NCBI RefSeq assembly: GCF_006715165.1
Contig: NZ_VFMS01000001.1
Location: 2,170,001 to 2,234,000 of the forward strand
DNA: 64,000 nt
Source: Arthrobacter sp. SLBN-122
GTDB lineage: Bacteria; Actinomycetota; Actinomycetes; Actinomycetales; Micrococcaceae
Direction of reading: 5' to 3'
This document shows, in pieces, positions 54,305 to 63,971 of this stretch. Position 1 is the first letter of the stretch. Every line of letters begins with the position of its first letter. The position numbers were made by a program, and so were the translations under genes. The notes below the pieces were generated by a model, which did no database searches, was not told the DNA's origin, and saw nothing but the letters and a program-made list of their open reading frames with translations.

Positions 54305-55381
54305 TTAGAGGAAACGGTCCAGGAGGCTTGCCTCGGCCATCCGGCTAAGCCCCTCACGCACCGTCCGGGCGCGCTGGTCACCGATGCCGTCAACGGTCAT
54401 GAGGTCGTCGATGGTGGCGGCCATCAGGAACTGCAGGCCGCCGAAGTGGTCCACCAGCCGGTCTGCCACGGCCTTGGGGACTGCCTTCAGGCCGGACAGC
54501 AGCCGGTAGCCACGGGGCTGCACCACGGCATCCAGGTTTACTTCGCCGCCCGCAAATCCCACGATTGACGAAATCTTGCCGAGGTCGATCAGTTCCGTTG
54601 GTCCCAGGCTGACGAGTTCATTGACGGCCTTTTCGATGTCCTCCGCGGACGCATCGGGGCTGGCGTAGTCGCGGATGATCACGTCACTGCCCGGGCCGCG
54701 GCCCACGGTGAGCTCGTCCAGCTGGAGCGAGAGGAGCCGGCCGTCGTCGCCCAGTTCCAAAACGTACTGCGAGATTTCCTCCGAAATGCGGCGGACCATT
54801 TCCTGGCGCTGCAGGGTGACCGCCACGTCGCGCACGGTCACCATCGCCTCGATTTCCAGGGCCGAGAGCGAACTGGTGACCTGGTCCAGGCGGGCCACGT
54901 AGCGCTCCAGGGTGGCAAGGGCCTGGTTGGCGCGGGCCAGGACGTTCTCGGATCCCTCCAGGACGTGCCGCAACCCGTTCACGTACAGGGCGATGATCTG
55001 CATGGACTGGCTCACGGAGATGACGGGGACCCCGGTCTGCTTGGCCACCCGCTCCGCCGTGCGGTGGCGGGTGCCGGACTCCTGCGTCTCGATGCTTGAG
55101 TCCGGGACCAGCTGGACGGCGGCGCGCAGGATGTTGCCCGCGTCCTTGTCGCAGATGATGGCGCCGTCCATCTTGGCCAGTTCGCGCAGGCGGGTGGGCG
55201 AGAATTCGATGCCGATATCGAATCCGCCGGAGCAGATGGAATCGATGGTGCGGTCGGAACCCAGGACGATCAGAGCGCCGGTGCGTCCGCGGAGGATCCG
55301 TTCCAGGCCGTCGCGGAGCGGCGTTCCGGGTGCAACCCTGCCCAGAGTGGCCCTCAGCGATTCTTCGGGGCTCCGCGCCAT
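54305..55381 (-). CDS. disA: DNA integrity scanning diadenylate cyclase DisA
   Basis: 358 residues, making cyclic di-AMP from two ATP while scanning DNA for branched structures. The DAC domain (1 to about 150) has the DGA motif in AKMDGAIICDKDAGNILRAA and the RHRTAE motif in ESGTRHRTAERVA. A helical linker follows (LATLERYVARLDQVTSSLSALE). The C-terminal helix-hairpin-helix domain has LMTVDGIGDQRARTVREGL. The length is standard. radA, often adjacent, is not present here; mutY lies about 1 kb downstream instead. Confidence 0.95.
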   Translation of the reverse strand: MARSPEESLRATLGRVAPGTPLRDGLERILRGRTGALIVLGSDRTIDSICSGGFDIGIEFSPTRLRELAKMDGAIICDKDAGNILRAAVQLVPDSSIETQESGTRHRTAERVAKQTGVPVISVSQSMQIIALYVNGLRHVLEGSENVLARANQALATLERYVARLDQVTSSLSALEIEAMVTVRDVAVTLQRQEMVRRISEEISQYVLELGDDGRLLSLQLDELTVGRGPGSDVIIRDYASPDASAEDIEKAVNELVSLGPTELIDLGKISSIVGFAGGEVNLDAVVQPRGYRLLSGLKAVPKAVADRLVDHFGGLQFLMAATIDDLMTVDGIGDQRARTVREGLSRMAEASLLDRFL

Positions 55382-55628
55382 AGGTGTTTCCCTTCAAAGG
55401 TGCGGACCGCCACCCGCAGGAATGCCGGCGTCCGCAGTTGGCCGGCAGGATCAAAAAGTGCACTGATTCCCGCAAGCTCAATGATAGGGGCAAGAATTCC
55501 AACTTCCGCACGGTAAAGCCCCAAAGTGCCCCATTAGGGGGTGTCCGGCCCGGCCCGAAAAGCGGCTTTTGAACGGCTGAGCCGGCGCGTACTTTCGACC
55601 CGTTTGATGCCTGGCTCTGAGGTGTTGA

Positions 55629-56129
55629 TCAGACGGACGGTCCCAGGGGCGTGACGGTTTTGGTGCTGCTGTCCCACAGCCGCGCTCCTGTGCAACGGCC
55701 CTCGAGGCGCAGGTCCAGCAGATCCAGCGCAGTTCCGAGTTGATGACCGGGAATCCGCCGGGAGATGGTGACGTGCGGCGTCCAGGCCCCCGGACAGGTC
55801 TGCGCCAGCGCCCCTGACAAGCCCTGGTGCAGGAGGCGGTGCAGGTCCAGCAGGGGTACGGTCAACAGAACCGACCGGGCAAGGACATATTTTCCGGTAC
55901 CGGCGGGAAAGACAATCGCCCCGGAGAAGGTGACCTCCATGGGCAACGCTTCCCAGGGCCCTTCGTGCGCGGCAACCAGGTCCGCGCCGGCGGCAAGCGT
56001 GATGTGGGGGCTGTTGCTGGCGGAAGTATGGGGGGCCAGGCTGGGGAGGCCCGCTGCTGCGAGCCGCGCCCAGTCGGCCCTGACGAGTGAATCTGTGGCC
56101 TCGTCAAAGACCAACTCGATGCTGCGCAT
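55629..56129 (-). CDS. 2'-5' RNA ligase family protein (2H phosphoesterase)
   Basis: 166 residues with the two HxT/S motifs of the 2H superfamily (SPHITLAAG about residue 42 and TPHVTISRR about 120), so a cyclic-phosphodiesterase/RNA-processing activity is likely; the substrate is unknown. I choose ATG 56129 (MRSIELVFDEATDS) because it lies six bases after CATGAT, a near -10. GTG 56135 two codons earlier is also possible. It is on the same strand as disA but 247 bases upstream, a gap holding the disA promoter and no gene. Confidence 0.8.
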   Translation of the reverse strand: MRSIELVFDEATDSLVRADWARLAAAGLPSLAPHTSASNSPHITLAAGADLVAAHEGPWEALPMEVTFSGAIVFPAGTGKYVLARSVLLTVPLLDLHRLLHQGLSGALAQTCPGAWTPHVTISRRIPGHQLGTALDLLDLRLEGRCTGARLWDSSTKTVTPLGPSV

Positions 56130-56244
56130 GAACACATCATGCCGTTACCCGCGGCCCCTACATGCCAACCAGTACCCGCTGGCCATACTCGTGGACCAGT
56201 CTGCGCAGGTGAACGCCTGCCGGATGTTGCCCCGACCCGGGGCG

Positions 56245-56496
56245 TCAGCGCTTCAGGTCCCTGAGCATCCGTTCCAGATCCCTGCTGACTTTCGAAAGCG
56301 ATGCGGCCCTGAGTGCCCTGTGCTCATCCGCTGTCTGCACCCCACGCTTCCGTGAGGGGCCGGAAGGAAGGGCCGACGCCGGCGCCTGGGTTGGGGCGCC
56401 AAGGCCCGCCGCGGCATTGGTGGGCACGTTCGTTGCCAGGTTGGTGGCCAGGGGATCGAAGAAGAGGTTGCCGGTGAAAGTGGCGCCATGCATCAT
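56245..56496 (-). CDS. Small hypothetical protein (83 aa)
   Basis: 83 residues beginning MMHGATFTGNLFFDPLATNL, with a small-residue middle (Ala/Pro/Thr) and a basic C-terminal helix (ALRAASLSKVSRDLERMLRD). No membrane segment or known motif. The start is supported by TAGCTT exactly six bases upstream of ATG 56496, the pattern seen for other leaderless genes in the window. There is no Shine-Dalgarno. Moderate confidence that it is expressed. Confidence 0.5.
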   Translation of the reverse strand: MMHGATFTGNLFFDPLATNLATNVPTNAAAGLGAPTQAPASALPSGPSRKRGVQTADEHRALRAASLSKVSRDLERMLRDLKR

Positions 56497-56691
56497 GCGC
56501 CAAAGCTAACCGGCCCGCATTTCACTGCTTTGAACGCCCGGTTTCGCCCGCGTTAAGCCGGGCCGGTCCCGTTTGCAGCCCTGCGATAAACTTGTACTTT
56601 GGCCGTTTGCCAATCACATTCCCCGCCCTCGAGTCGCAGCGCAGTACCCGAAAGGCCCCTGGGCAGCCACAACCGCAGCGAAGGTAACACC

Positions 56692-58305
56692 GTGTCCCAA
56701 GATGTCCTGACCCCCGCCCGGATCTCCGGTATTCACAAAGAGGCCGGCCGCCGCAGGACCTTTGCTGTCATCTCGCACCCGGACGCCGGCAAGTCCACGC
56801 TCACCGAGGCCCTGGCCCTGCATGCAAGGGTCATTGGCACCGCCGGCGCTTCCAGCGGCAAGGCCAACCGCAAGGAAACCGTCTCCGACTGGATGCAGAT
56901 GGAAAAAGACCGCGGCATCTCCATCAGCTCAGCCGCGCTTCAGTTCTCCTACCGCGACACCGTCATCAACCTCCTGGACACCCCTGGCCACGCTGACTTC
57001 TCCGAGGACACCTACCGGGTGCTCGCCGCCGTCGACTGCGCCGTGATGCTGGTGGATGCCGCCAAGGGCCTGGAAACCCAGACCATGAAGCTGTTCGAGG
57101 TCTGCAAGCAGCGCAACCTGCCCATCATCACCGTGATCAACAAGTGGGACCGTCCCGGCCTGGACGCATTGGCCCTGATGGACGAAATCACCGAACGCAC
57201 CGGCCTGCAGCCCATGCCGCTGACCTGGGCTGTTGGGATATCCGGGGACTTCCGCGGCGTCTGGGACCTCCGCAACGACCGCTTCGCAAGGTTCCAGCGC
57301 AACAACGCAGGCGCCCAGATCGCCATCACCGAGTACTTCACCCCTGAGGAAGCCGCGGAAAGCCAGGGCAGCAACTGGTCCGACGCCGTGGACGAGGCCG
57401 GCCTGGTGATCGAGTCCAACCTGGAGTTCGACGTCGACGCCTTCCACGCCGGCAAGGCCACCCCCATCCTGTTCAGCTCCGCCGCACTGAACTTCGGCGT
57501 CAAGGAACTGCTGGACGCGCTGGTGGACTTCGCGCCGCCGGCCGCGCCCCGCCCCGACGTGGAGGGCAACCCGCGGCCCGTGGAATCGCCGTTCTCCGGC
57601 TTCGTCTTCAAGGTCCAGGCCGGCATGAACAAGGCCCACCGCGACCATGTGGCCTTCATCCGCGTCTGCTCCGGCGTGTTCGAGCGCGGCATGGTGGTCA
57701 CCCAGACCCGCACCGGCAAGTCCTTCGCCACCAAGTACGCGCAGCAGGTGTTCGGCCGCGAACGCGAGGTCATCGACGAGGCCTACCCCGGTGACGTCGT
57801 CGGGCTGGTGAACGCGTCCTCCCTGCGTGTGGGGGACAGCCTGTTCCTTGAGGACCCCGTGGAATACCCGGCCATCCCGCTGTTCGCCCCCGAACACTTC
57901 CAGGTGGCGCGCTCCAAGGACCCCAGCAAGTTCAAGCAGTTCCGCCGCGGCATCGAACAGCTGGAACACGAGGGCGTCATCCAGGTGCTCCGCTCCGACG
58001 TCCGCGGTGACCAGGCGCCGGTGCTTGCCGCCGTCGGGCCCATGCAGTTCGAGGTGGTGGAGGACCGCATGGCGCATGACTTCAGCGCACCCATGCGGCT
58101 GGAACGCCTGCCCTACTCGCTGGCCAGGATTTCGACGGCGGACGCCATGCCTGCGCTGGCCAACGTCATCGGCGCGGAGGTGCTGTTGCGCTCCGACGGC
58201 GAATACCTCGCCCTGTTCAACGACGTTTGGGCGCTGCGCCGGATCGAGAAGAACCACCCGGACCTGACCCTCGTGCCCATCGGCACGCACAACCCCGCAA
58301 AGTAG
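56692..58305 (+). CDS. prfC: Peptide chain release factor 3
   Basis: 537 residues; a translational GTPase that recycles RF1/RF2 from the ribosome. G1 is SHPDAGKSTLTEAL, G3 DTPGHADFSEDTYRVL, G4 VINKWDRPG. The RF3-specific SSGKANRKETVSDWMQMEKD and RRGIEQLEHEGVIQVL segments are present. The GTG at 56692 with AAGG upstream is chosen over starts further up. TAAACT (56587-56592) is a likely -10, giving a leader of about 90 bases. It is followed six bases later by fabF. Confidence 0.95.
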   Translation: MSQDVLTPARISGIHKEAGRRRTFAVISHPDAGKSTLTEALALHARVIGTAGASSGKANRKETVSDWMQMEKDRGISISSAALQFSYRDTVINLLDTPGHADFSEDTYRVLAAVDCAVMLVDAAKGLETQTMKLFEVCKQRNLPIITVINKWDRPGLDALALMDEITERTGLQPMPLTWAVGISGDFRGVWDLRNDRFARFQRNNAGAQIAITEYFTPEEAAESQGSNWSDAVDEAGLVIESNLEFDVDAFHAGKATPILFSSAALNFGVKELLDALVDFAPPAAPRPDVEGNPRPVESPFSGFVFKVQAGMNKAHRDHVAFIRVCSGVFERGMVVTQTRTGKSFATKYAQQVFGREREVIDEAYPGDVVGLVNASSLRVGDSLFLEDPVEYPAIPLFAPEHFQVARSKDPSKFKQFRRGIEQLEHEGVIQVLRSDVRGDQAPVLAAVGPMQFEVVEDRMAHDFSAPMRLERLPYSLARISTADAMPALANVIGAEVLLRSDGEYLALFNDVWALRRIEKNHPDLTLVPIGTHNPAK

Positions 58306-58311
58306 GGCCTC

Positions 58312-59541
58312 ATGGCTGAAATCCAACCCCGCGCACTGGTCACCGGTGTGGGCACCATCAACCCCCTGGGTTCCAACGCCAAGGAAACCTGGGAGGCCCT
58401 GCTTGACGGGCGTTCCGGGATTGCGGCGTTGGAGCAGGACTGGTCGGAACAGCTGCCCGTGAGGATCGCCGGGCAGGTCACGGCTGACCTCTCGGAGCAC
58501 CTCAGCACCCGCGAGATGAAGCGGATGGACCGGTGCGGGCAGTTCGCGCTGATTGCGGCACGGGAGGCGTGGGCACAGGCCGGCGCCCCGGAGGTGGACC
58601 CGGAACGGTTCGCCGTGGTGATCGGTTCCGCATATGGCGGCCTGGGTTCCACCCTTGAGCAGGACCGCGTGCTGGGACAGTCCGGCCCCCGCAAGGTCTC
58701 GCCGCATACCCTTACCCGGCTCATGGTCAACGGCCCGGCCGCGTGGGTGTCCATGGACCTGGGTGCCCGTGGCGGCGCCCGGACCCCCGTCAGCGCCTGC
58801 GCCTCCGGGGCTGAGGCGATTGTCCAGGCAGCCGAGATGATCCGCTCCGGTGCTGCCGACGTCGTGATTGCCGGCGGTGTGGACGCCTCCGTGAATGACC
58901 TGGTGATCAGCGGCTTTTCGCAGATCCGCGCCCTGTCCACCCGCGCCGGCGACCCGCAGCTTGCCTCGCGGCCGTTCGACGGCGGCCGGGACGGCTTTGT
59001 GCTCGCGGAGGGCGCCGGGGTGGTGGTGCTGGAGAGCGAGGAGCACGCCCGTGCCCGGGGCGCCGCCGTGCTTGGGGCCGTTGCCGGGGGAGCCGTAACC
59101 TCCGACGCAAACGACATTGTGGCCGCGGATCCCGCCATGCAGCGGCGGGTCATGCAGAAGGCCCTGGATTCGGCGGGCATGCAGCCGGCCGACATCGGAT
59201 TCGTCCACGCGCACGCCACCTCCACTCCCGTGGGGGACCGGCTGGAAGGGCAGTCCATCAACGCGGTCTTCGGCAGCGACGTACCGGTCACTTCGACCAA
59301 GGGGCATACCGGACACCTGCTGGGCGGCGCCGGCGCCCTGGCCGCCGTCGTGGTGGTTGAAGCCCTGCGGACCGGCATGGTGCCGGGGACGCTGAACGTG
59401 GAGGCGCTGGACCCGGAAGTAGACCTTAACGTCCTCACCGAAGGCGCCCACCAGCTTCCCGCGGGTTACGCCCCGGCCGGGCTGGTGAACGCCTTCGGTT
59501 TTGGTGGCCACAGCGTGGCTTTGGTGATCACGGGCGCCTGA
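58312..59541 (+). CDS. fabF: Beta-ketoacyl-ACP synthase II
   Basis: 409 residues, the elongating condensing enzyme of fatty acid synthesis. The Cys-His-His triad is visible: SACASGAEAIVQAAEM, FVHAHATSTPVGD and KGHTGHLLGGAG; GYAPAGLVNAFGFGGHSVALV closes the fold. It sits six bases after prfC and is probably co-transcribed. There is no fabD, acpP or fabH nearby, so this may be an additional or specialised KAS rather than the one in the main fab operon. Confidence 0.9.
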   Translation: MAEIQPRALVTGVGTINPLGSNAKETWEALLDGRSGIAALEQDWSEQLPVRIAGQVTADLSEHLSTREMKRMDRCGQFALIAAREAWAQAGAPEVDPERFAVVIGSAYGGLGSTLEQDRVLGQSGPRKVSPHTLTRLMVNGPAAWVSMDLGARGGARTPVSACASGAEAIVQAAEMIRSGAADVVIAGGVDASVNDLVISGFSQIRALSTRAGDPQLASRPFDGGRDGFVLAEGAGVVVLESEEHARARGAAVLGAVAGGAVTSDANDIVAADPAMQRRVMQKALDSAGMQPADIGFVHAHATSTPVGDRLEGQSINAVFGSDVPVTSTKGHTGHLLGGAGALAAVVVVEALRTGMVPGTLNVEALDPEVDLNVLTEGAHQLPAGYAPAGLVNAFGFGGHSVALVITGA

Positions 59542-59553
59542 CTCCAGCCAAAA

Positions 59554-59607
59554 CGCCGGAACGTACCGGGACGCCGTAACGTTGCAGCGTCCGGCACCGT
59601 TCCGGCG
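59554..59607. terminator. Palindrome between convergent fabF and gudP genes
   Basis: CGCCGGAACG (59554-59563) pairs perfectly with CGTTCCGGCG (59598-59607). Inside, CCGGGACGC pairs with GCGTCCGG with one bulge, leaving a 12-base loop. It lies 13 bases after the fabF stop and 21 before the opposing stop. Confidence 0.6.
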
Positions 59608-59627
59608 ACTCGGAGGTCAGGGGAACG

Positions 59628-60977
59628 TCAGGCGCGGCTGGGAACCGCAGCCTCCACGGCCTCGTCCGCTGCCTTCCCGGCCGGTTCTGCAGTGCAGCGC
59701 TCCCTGAGGAAGTAGACCAGGCCGGCCGCCACAGCCGAAGCAGCAGCCAGTGCGAAGAGGCCCGGGATGACGCTTCCGGTCTGCTCCTTGATGATGCCGA
59801 AGCCGAACGGTGCCACGAAACCGCCCAAGTTGCCCAGCGAGTTGATGATGGCGATGGCCGGCGCAAGGACCACCGGATGCAGGCCGGACTGCGGGATGGT
59901 CCAGAACAGCGGGGACGCGCTCTTGAACCCCATGGCTGCGATGGCCAGGAAGACCAGCGCCAGTACCGGGGAGGCAACGGCCGCAGCGTAGGTGCCGGCG
60001 GCGGCCACCAGGAGCGCAACCACCAGCAGCGGCTTCTTTGACCTCGCCTTGTCCTGCATCTTGGCCGCGAAATACATCGCGAATACTGCACAGATCCAGG
60101 GGATGGAGGACAGGAAGCCTGCGGAGAGGTCGGTGGTGCCCGGGATCCGCTTGACGATGCCCGGCAGCCAGAAGGTGTTGGCGTAGATGGACAGCTGGAT
60201 GGCGAAATAGATGCCGCACAGAAGCAGGATCTGCGGGTTCAGAAGCATCTTCCAGCGGTTGACCTTTCCGTTTTCCGACTTGGTGTGCTCTGCGTCCTCG
60301 GCATCGATGGCCCTGGACAGCGCATCCTTTTCCGCGGGGGAGAGCCACCTGGCATCCGCGATCTTCGCGTCGAGCAGGAAGAACACGGTGATGCCCACCA
60401 GGACGGAAAGGATGCCCTCGAAACCGAAGAGCCATTGCCAGCCGCGCAGGCCCAGGCTTCCGTTCAGGCTCAGCAGCAAGCCGGCGATGGGGCCGGAGAT
60501 TGCCGCAGCCACGGAGGACCCTGCGATGAAGGCTGCTGTCGCCTTCCCCCGCTGGCCGGCCGGTACCCAGCGGGCGAAGTAGAAGATGACCGCCGGGAAG
60601 AAACCGGCCTCAGCGGCGCCCAGCAGGAACCGCAGGACGTAGAACATGGTTTCGTTCTGCACGAACGCCATGAGGAACGACACGATGCCCCAGCTGACCA
60701 TGATCCTGGTCAGCCAGACCTTGGCGCCGTACTTTTCCATCATCACGTTGCTGGGGAGCTCGAAAATGGCGTAGGCGATGAAGAACAGGCCGGCGCCGAA
60801 ACCGTAGGCGGCGGCGCCGATGCCCACGTCAGCCTGGAGATGGTCCTGGGCATAGCCGATGTTGGACCGGTTCAGCTGGTTGCAGACCAGCATGACCAGC
60901 ATGACCGGGAGCACGCGCTTGAAGAACTTCCTGGTGGCAGATGCCAGGTCCAGGACGGCGTTGTCCACAGACTTCAT
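59628..60977 (-). CDS. gudP: MFS transporter, glucarate/galactarate-type (ACS family)
   Basis: 449 residues with about 12 membrane segments, anion:cation symporter branch of the MFS (VMLVCNQLNRSNIGYAQDHL at TM1; LRFLLGAAEAGFFPAVIFYFARWVP at TM4-5, the hallmark of GudP/tartrate-type carriers). ATG 60977 (MKSVDNAVLDLASATRKFF) has AAGGAAAC upstream; the longer open frame above it is non-coding. Placed 64 bases after glucarate dehydratase on the same strand, it is the likely importer for D-glucarate or a related aldarate. Confidence 0.88.
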   Translation of the reverse strand: MKSVDNAVLDLASATRKFFKRVLPVMLVMLVCNQLNRSNIGYAQDHLQADVGIGAAAYGFGAGLFFIAYAIFELPSNVMMEKYGAKVWLTRIMVSWGIVSFLMAFVQNETMFYVLRFLLGAAEAGFFPAVIFYFARWVPAGQRGKATAAFIAGSSVAAAISGPIAGLLLSLNGSLGLRGWQWLFGFEGILSVLVGITVFFLLDAKIADARWLSPAEKDALSRAIDAEDAEHTKSENGKVNRWKMLLNPQILLLCGIYFAIQLSIYANTFWLPGIVKRIPGTTDLSAGFLSSIPWICAVFAMYFAAKMQDKARSKKPLLVVALLVAAAGTYAAAVASPVLALVFLAIAAMGFKSASPLFWTIPQSGLHPVVLAPAIAIINSLGNLGGFVAPFGFGIIKEQTGSVIPGLFALAAASAVAAGLVYFLRERCTAEPAGKAADEAVEAAVPSRA

Positions 60978-61041
60978 TGAATGTTTCCTTGGGGTGGGGA
61001 CAGGCAAGGCGGGGGCCTTGCAGAAATTTACCGGATTGCCG

Positions 61042-62370
61042 TTACCTGACCAGGCAGGGCCGCTTGGGGTCGAACGACCAGCCGTCGATGTAGTACTGCA
61101 TGCCGATGCTGTCATCCCGGGCGTCCAGACCATGCTCGAGGTACAGCTGGTGGGCTTTGTCCAGGGCGTCCCGGTCCAGTTCGATGCCCAGGCCGGGAGC
61201 GGCGGGGACCTCGATGGCGCCGTCCTTGATCTGCAGCGGTTCCTTGGTGAGGCCCTGGCCGTCCTGCCAGATCCAGTGCGTATCCAGCGCCGTGATTTCG
61301 CCGGGTGCGGCTGCGCCGGTGTGGGTGAACATGGCCAGCGAGATGTCGAAGTGGTTGTTGGAGTGCGAGCCCCAGGTGAGGCCGAACTCGTTGCACAGCT
61401 GCGCCACCCGGACGGAGCCGTGCATGGTCCAGAAGTGCGGATCAGCCAGCGGGATGTCCACGGCGTTGCTGCGGACGGCGTGGGACATCTCGCGCCAGTC
61501 AGTGGCGATCATGTTGGTGGCGGTCTTCAGCCCGGTGGCGCGGCGGAACTCGGCCATCACCTCGCGGCCGGAGAAGCGGCCTTCGGCGCCGCAGGGGTCC
61601 TCTGCGTACGCCACGACGCCCTGCATGCGCTTGCCCAGCCGGATCGCTTCCTGCAGGAGCCAGCCGCCGTTGGGGTCGAGGGTGACCCGGGCGTCCGGGA
61701 AACGCTTGGCGAGGGCGGTGACCACGTCCACTTCGTCGTCGCCGGACAGCACGCCGCCCTTGAGTTTGAAGTCGGAGAAGCCATAGCGTTCCTGCGCGGC
61801 TTCGGCGAGGGCGACGACGGCTTCCGGAGTCATTGCCTCCCGGCGCCGGAGCTTTTCCCAGCGGTCCGACGGCGATTCCTCCACGAGGTACGGCAGGTCC
61901 GTTCGCGCGTGGTCGCCGATGAAGAACAGGTACCCGAGCATGGGCACCGAGGTGCGCTGCTGCCCGTCGCCGAGCAGTTCGGCAACGGGAACGCCGAGGA
62001 ACTGCCCGTGGAGGTCCAGCAGGGCGGATTCGATGGCGGTGACCGCGTGGACGGTGGTGCGCAGGTCAAACGTCTGCAGGCCGCGTCCGCCGGCGTCCCG
62101 GTCGGCGAATCCGGCGGCGATTTCCCGCAGCAGCGACCGGTACCGTGCCACGGGCCTGCCCTTGATCAGGGCCCCGGCTTCCTCGATGGTGGTGCGGATC
62201 TTTTCGCCGCCGGGAACTTCACCAAGCCCGGTGCGGCCCTCGGAATCGGTGATGATGGCAACGTTCCGGGTGAAGAACGGGCCATGGGCGCCGCTGAGGT
62301 TCATCAGCATGCTGTCGTGGCCGGCCACCGGTACGACTTCGATGGCTGCAATGGTGGGCTGGTTGCTCAT
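61042..62370 (-). CDS. gudD: Glucarate dehydratase
   Basis: 442 residues of the enolase superfamily, removing water from D-glucarate (and usually L-idarate) to give 5-dehydro-4-deoxy-D-glucarate. Landmarks are [13 protein letters not shown] at the capping domain, the KxK-type catalytic lysine in [11 protein letters not shown], metal ligands in VTLDPNGGW and [22 protein letters not shown], and the catalytic histidine in [11 protein letters not shown]. The length matches the family. ATG overlaps the stop of the aldehyde dehydrogenase (ATGA). Confidence 0.93.
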   Translation of the reverse strand: MSNQPTIAAIEVVPVAGHDSMLMNLSGAHGPFFTRNVAIITDSEGRTGLGEVPGGEKIRTTIEEAGALIKGRPVARYRSLLREIAAGFADRDAGGRGLQTFDLRTTVHAVTAIESALLDLHGQFLGVPVAELLGDGQQRTSVPMLGYLFFIGDHARTDLPYLVEESPSDRWEKLRRREAMTPEAVVALAEAAQERYGFSDFKLKGGVLSGDDEVDVVTALAKRFPDARVTLDPNGGWLLQEAIRLGKRMQGVVAYAEDPCGAEGRFSGREVMAEFRRATGLKTATNMIATDWREMSHAVRSNAVDIPLADPHFWTMHGSVRVAQLCNEFGLTWGSHSNNHFDISLAMFTHTGAAAPGEITALDTHWIWQDGQGLTKEPLQIKDGAIEVPAAPGLGIELDRDALDKAHQLYLEHGLDARDDSIGMQYYIDGWSFDPKRPCLVR

Positions 62371-63971
62371 GCGTTGATCTCTGCTTTCTCGGCGGCGGAA
62401 ACCACTTCGCCGTCAATCCGCCGGTTCAGGTGCCAGGGGTTGCTGTCCTGGAGGGCTGCCGGAAGCAGTTCCTGGGGAAGGTTCTGGTAGGCGACGGGCC
62501 GCAGGAAGCGGTTGATGGCGAGGGTTCCCACGGAGGTGGTGCGGGAGTCGGAGGTGGCGGGGAACGGGCCGCCGTGGACCATGGCGTGGCCAACCTCGAC
62601 GCCGGTGGGCCAGCCGTTGACGATGATGCGGCCCACCCTCTGCTCAAGGGCCGGGACCAGGGGTGCCGCCGTCGGGTAGTCCTTTTCGGTGAGCTGGAGC
62701 GACGCGGTGAGCTGGCCTTCGAGCCGTGCAATGGCTTCGAGGAGCTCGTCTGTGCTGCCGTAGCGGATCACCAGGGACGCGGCGCCGAAGATTTCCTCGT
62801 GCAGGACGTGATTGGCGGTGAATTCGCTGACCCCCGTACCGAAGATGGTGGGCGCCGGAGCGTTTTCGGTGGGGCCGGGGGTGCCTTGGCCGATCAGTTC
62901 GACACCGGCGGCGGAGCCGAGGTTGGCGGTTCCGGTGTTCCAGGAGTTGGCGATTCCTTCGGTGAGCATGGTCTGCCCGGGGCAGGCGGCGATGGCACGT
63001 CCGACGGCGGCCGCAAGTTTGTCTCCCAGTTCGCCTTCGGGGGCGAACAGCAGGCCCGGCGAGGTGCAGAGCTGGCCGGAGCTTCCGGTGACCGAGGTGA
63101 CGTACTGCCGGGCGAGGGCGTCGATGTCGCCTTCAAGGGCGCCTTCGAACACGAAGACAGGGTTGAGGGAGGACATTTCGGCGTAGACCGGGATGGGTTC
63201 GGGGCGGGCGGCTGCAGTCTTCATCAGCGCGATGCCGGCAGCCTGGGAGCCGGTGAAGCCAACGGCCTTGATGGCGGGGTCGGCCACGAGGGCCTGGCCG
63301 ATGCTGGAACCGGGCCCGTAGATCAGGGAGAACACGCCTGCGTGCAGTCCGTGGTCCTTGACGGCTTTGGTGACCGCCTGCCCCACAAGCTCACTGGTGC
63401 CGGGGTGGGCGTTGTGGGCCTTGAAGACGACGGGGCAGCCGGCGGCGAGGGCCGACGCGGTGTCTCCGCCCGCCGTCGAAAAGGCCAGCGGGAAGTTGCT
63501 CGCGCCGAACACGGCGACGGGGCCGAGGGGGATCTGGCGCTGCCGGATGTCGGCGCGGGGCAGCGGGGCCCGGCTGGGGAGGGCGGGGTCAATGCGGACA
63601 CCGCGGAAGTCGCCTTGGCGCACCACCTGGGCGAAGAGGCGCAGCTGCCCGGTGGTGCGGGCGCGTTCGCCTTGGAGCCGGGCGGCGGGGAGCCCGGTTT
63701 CCTGGCCGGCGCGGATGACGAGTTCGTCGCCGATGGCCTCGATGTTGTCCGCGATCGCTTCCAGGAAGGAGGCATGCGTGTCTGGATCGAGGGTGCTGAA
63801 GGACGGGAAGGCCTCAGCCGCCGCGGAGGTGGCCGCTTTCAGCTGTTCCTCAGTGATCAGGGAGTAGGCCGGCTCCAATGCCTGGTTGGTGGCCGGGTTG
63901 AAGCCGTTGGTGGTCTTGCCTTCGCCCGCGGTGGGCCGGCCGGCGATGAGGGAATGTCCGTTAAGGGTCAT
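62367..63971 (-). CDS. Alpha-ketoglutaric semialdehyde dehydrogenase (NADP+)
   Basis: 534 residues of the aldehyde dehydrogenase superfamily; oxidises 2,5-dioxovalerate (alpha-ketoglutaric semialdehyde) to 2-oxoglutarate. It has [20 protein letters not shown], cofactor-site [13 protein letters not shown], catalytic glutamate [11 protein letters not shown] and nucleophile [11 protein letters not shown]. With glucarate dehydratase it covers the first and last steps of the aldarate route. The dehydratase making the semialdehyde (KdgD) is not in the window and is likely just upstream on the minus strand. ATG 63971 is 29 bases from the window edge. Confidence 0.92.
   Translation of the reverse strand: MTLNGHSLIAGRPTAGEGKTTNGFNPATNQALEPAYSLITEEQLKAATSAAAEAFPSFSTLDPDTHASFLEAIADNIEAIGDELVIRAGQETGLPAARLQGERARTTGQLRLFAQVVRQGDFRGVRIDPALPSRAPLPRADIRQRQIPLGPVAVFGASNFPLAFSTAGGDTASALAAGCPVVFKAHNAHPGTSELVGQAVTKAVKDHGLHAGVFSLIYGPGSSIGQALVADPAIKAVGFTGSQAAGIALMKTAAARPEPIPVYAEMSSLNPVFVFEGALEGDIDALARQYVTSVTGSSGQLCTSPGLLFAPEGELGDKLAAAVGRAIAACPGQTMLTEGIANSWNTGTANLGSAAGVELIGQGTPGPTENAPAPTIFGTGVSEFTANHVLHEEIFGAASLVIRYGSTDELLEAIARLEGQLTASLQLTEKDYPTAAPLVPALEQRVGRIIVNGWPTGVEVGHAMVHGGPFPATSDSRTTSVGTLAINRFLRPVAYQNLPQELLPAALQDSNPWHLNRRIDGEVVSAAEKAEINA

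Noticed and set aside
54270..54310. tRNA T-arm-like GGGTTTGAATCC near the end of disA
   Set aside because: The flanking bases do not form a T-stem and no acceptor, D or anticodon arm surrounds it.
56929..59511. 860-codon minus-strand open frame opposite prfC and fabF
   Set aside because: Antisense to two convincing genes; no domain.
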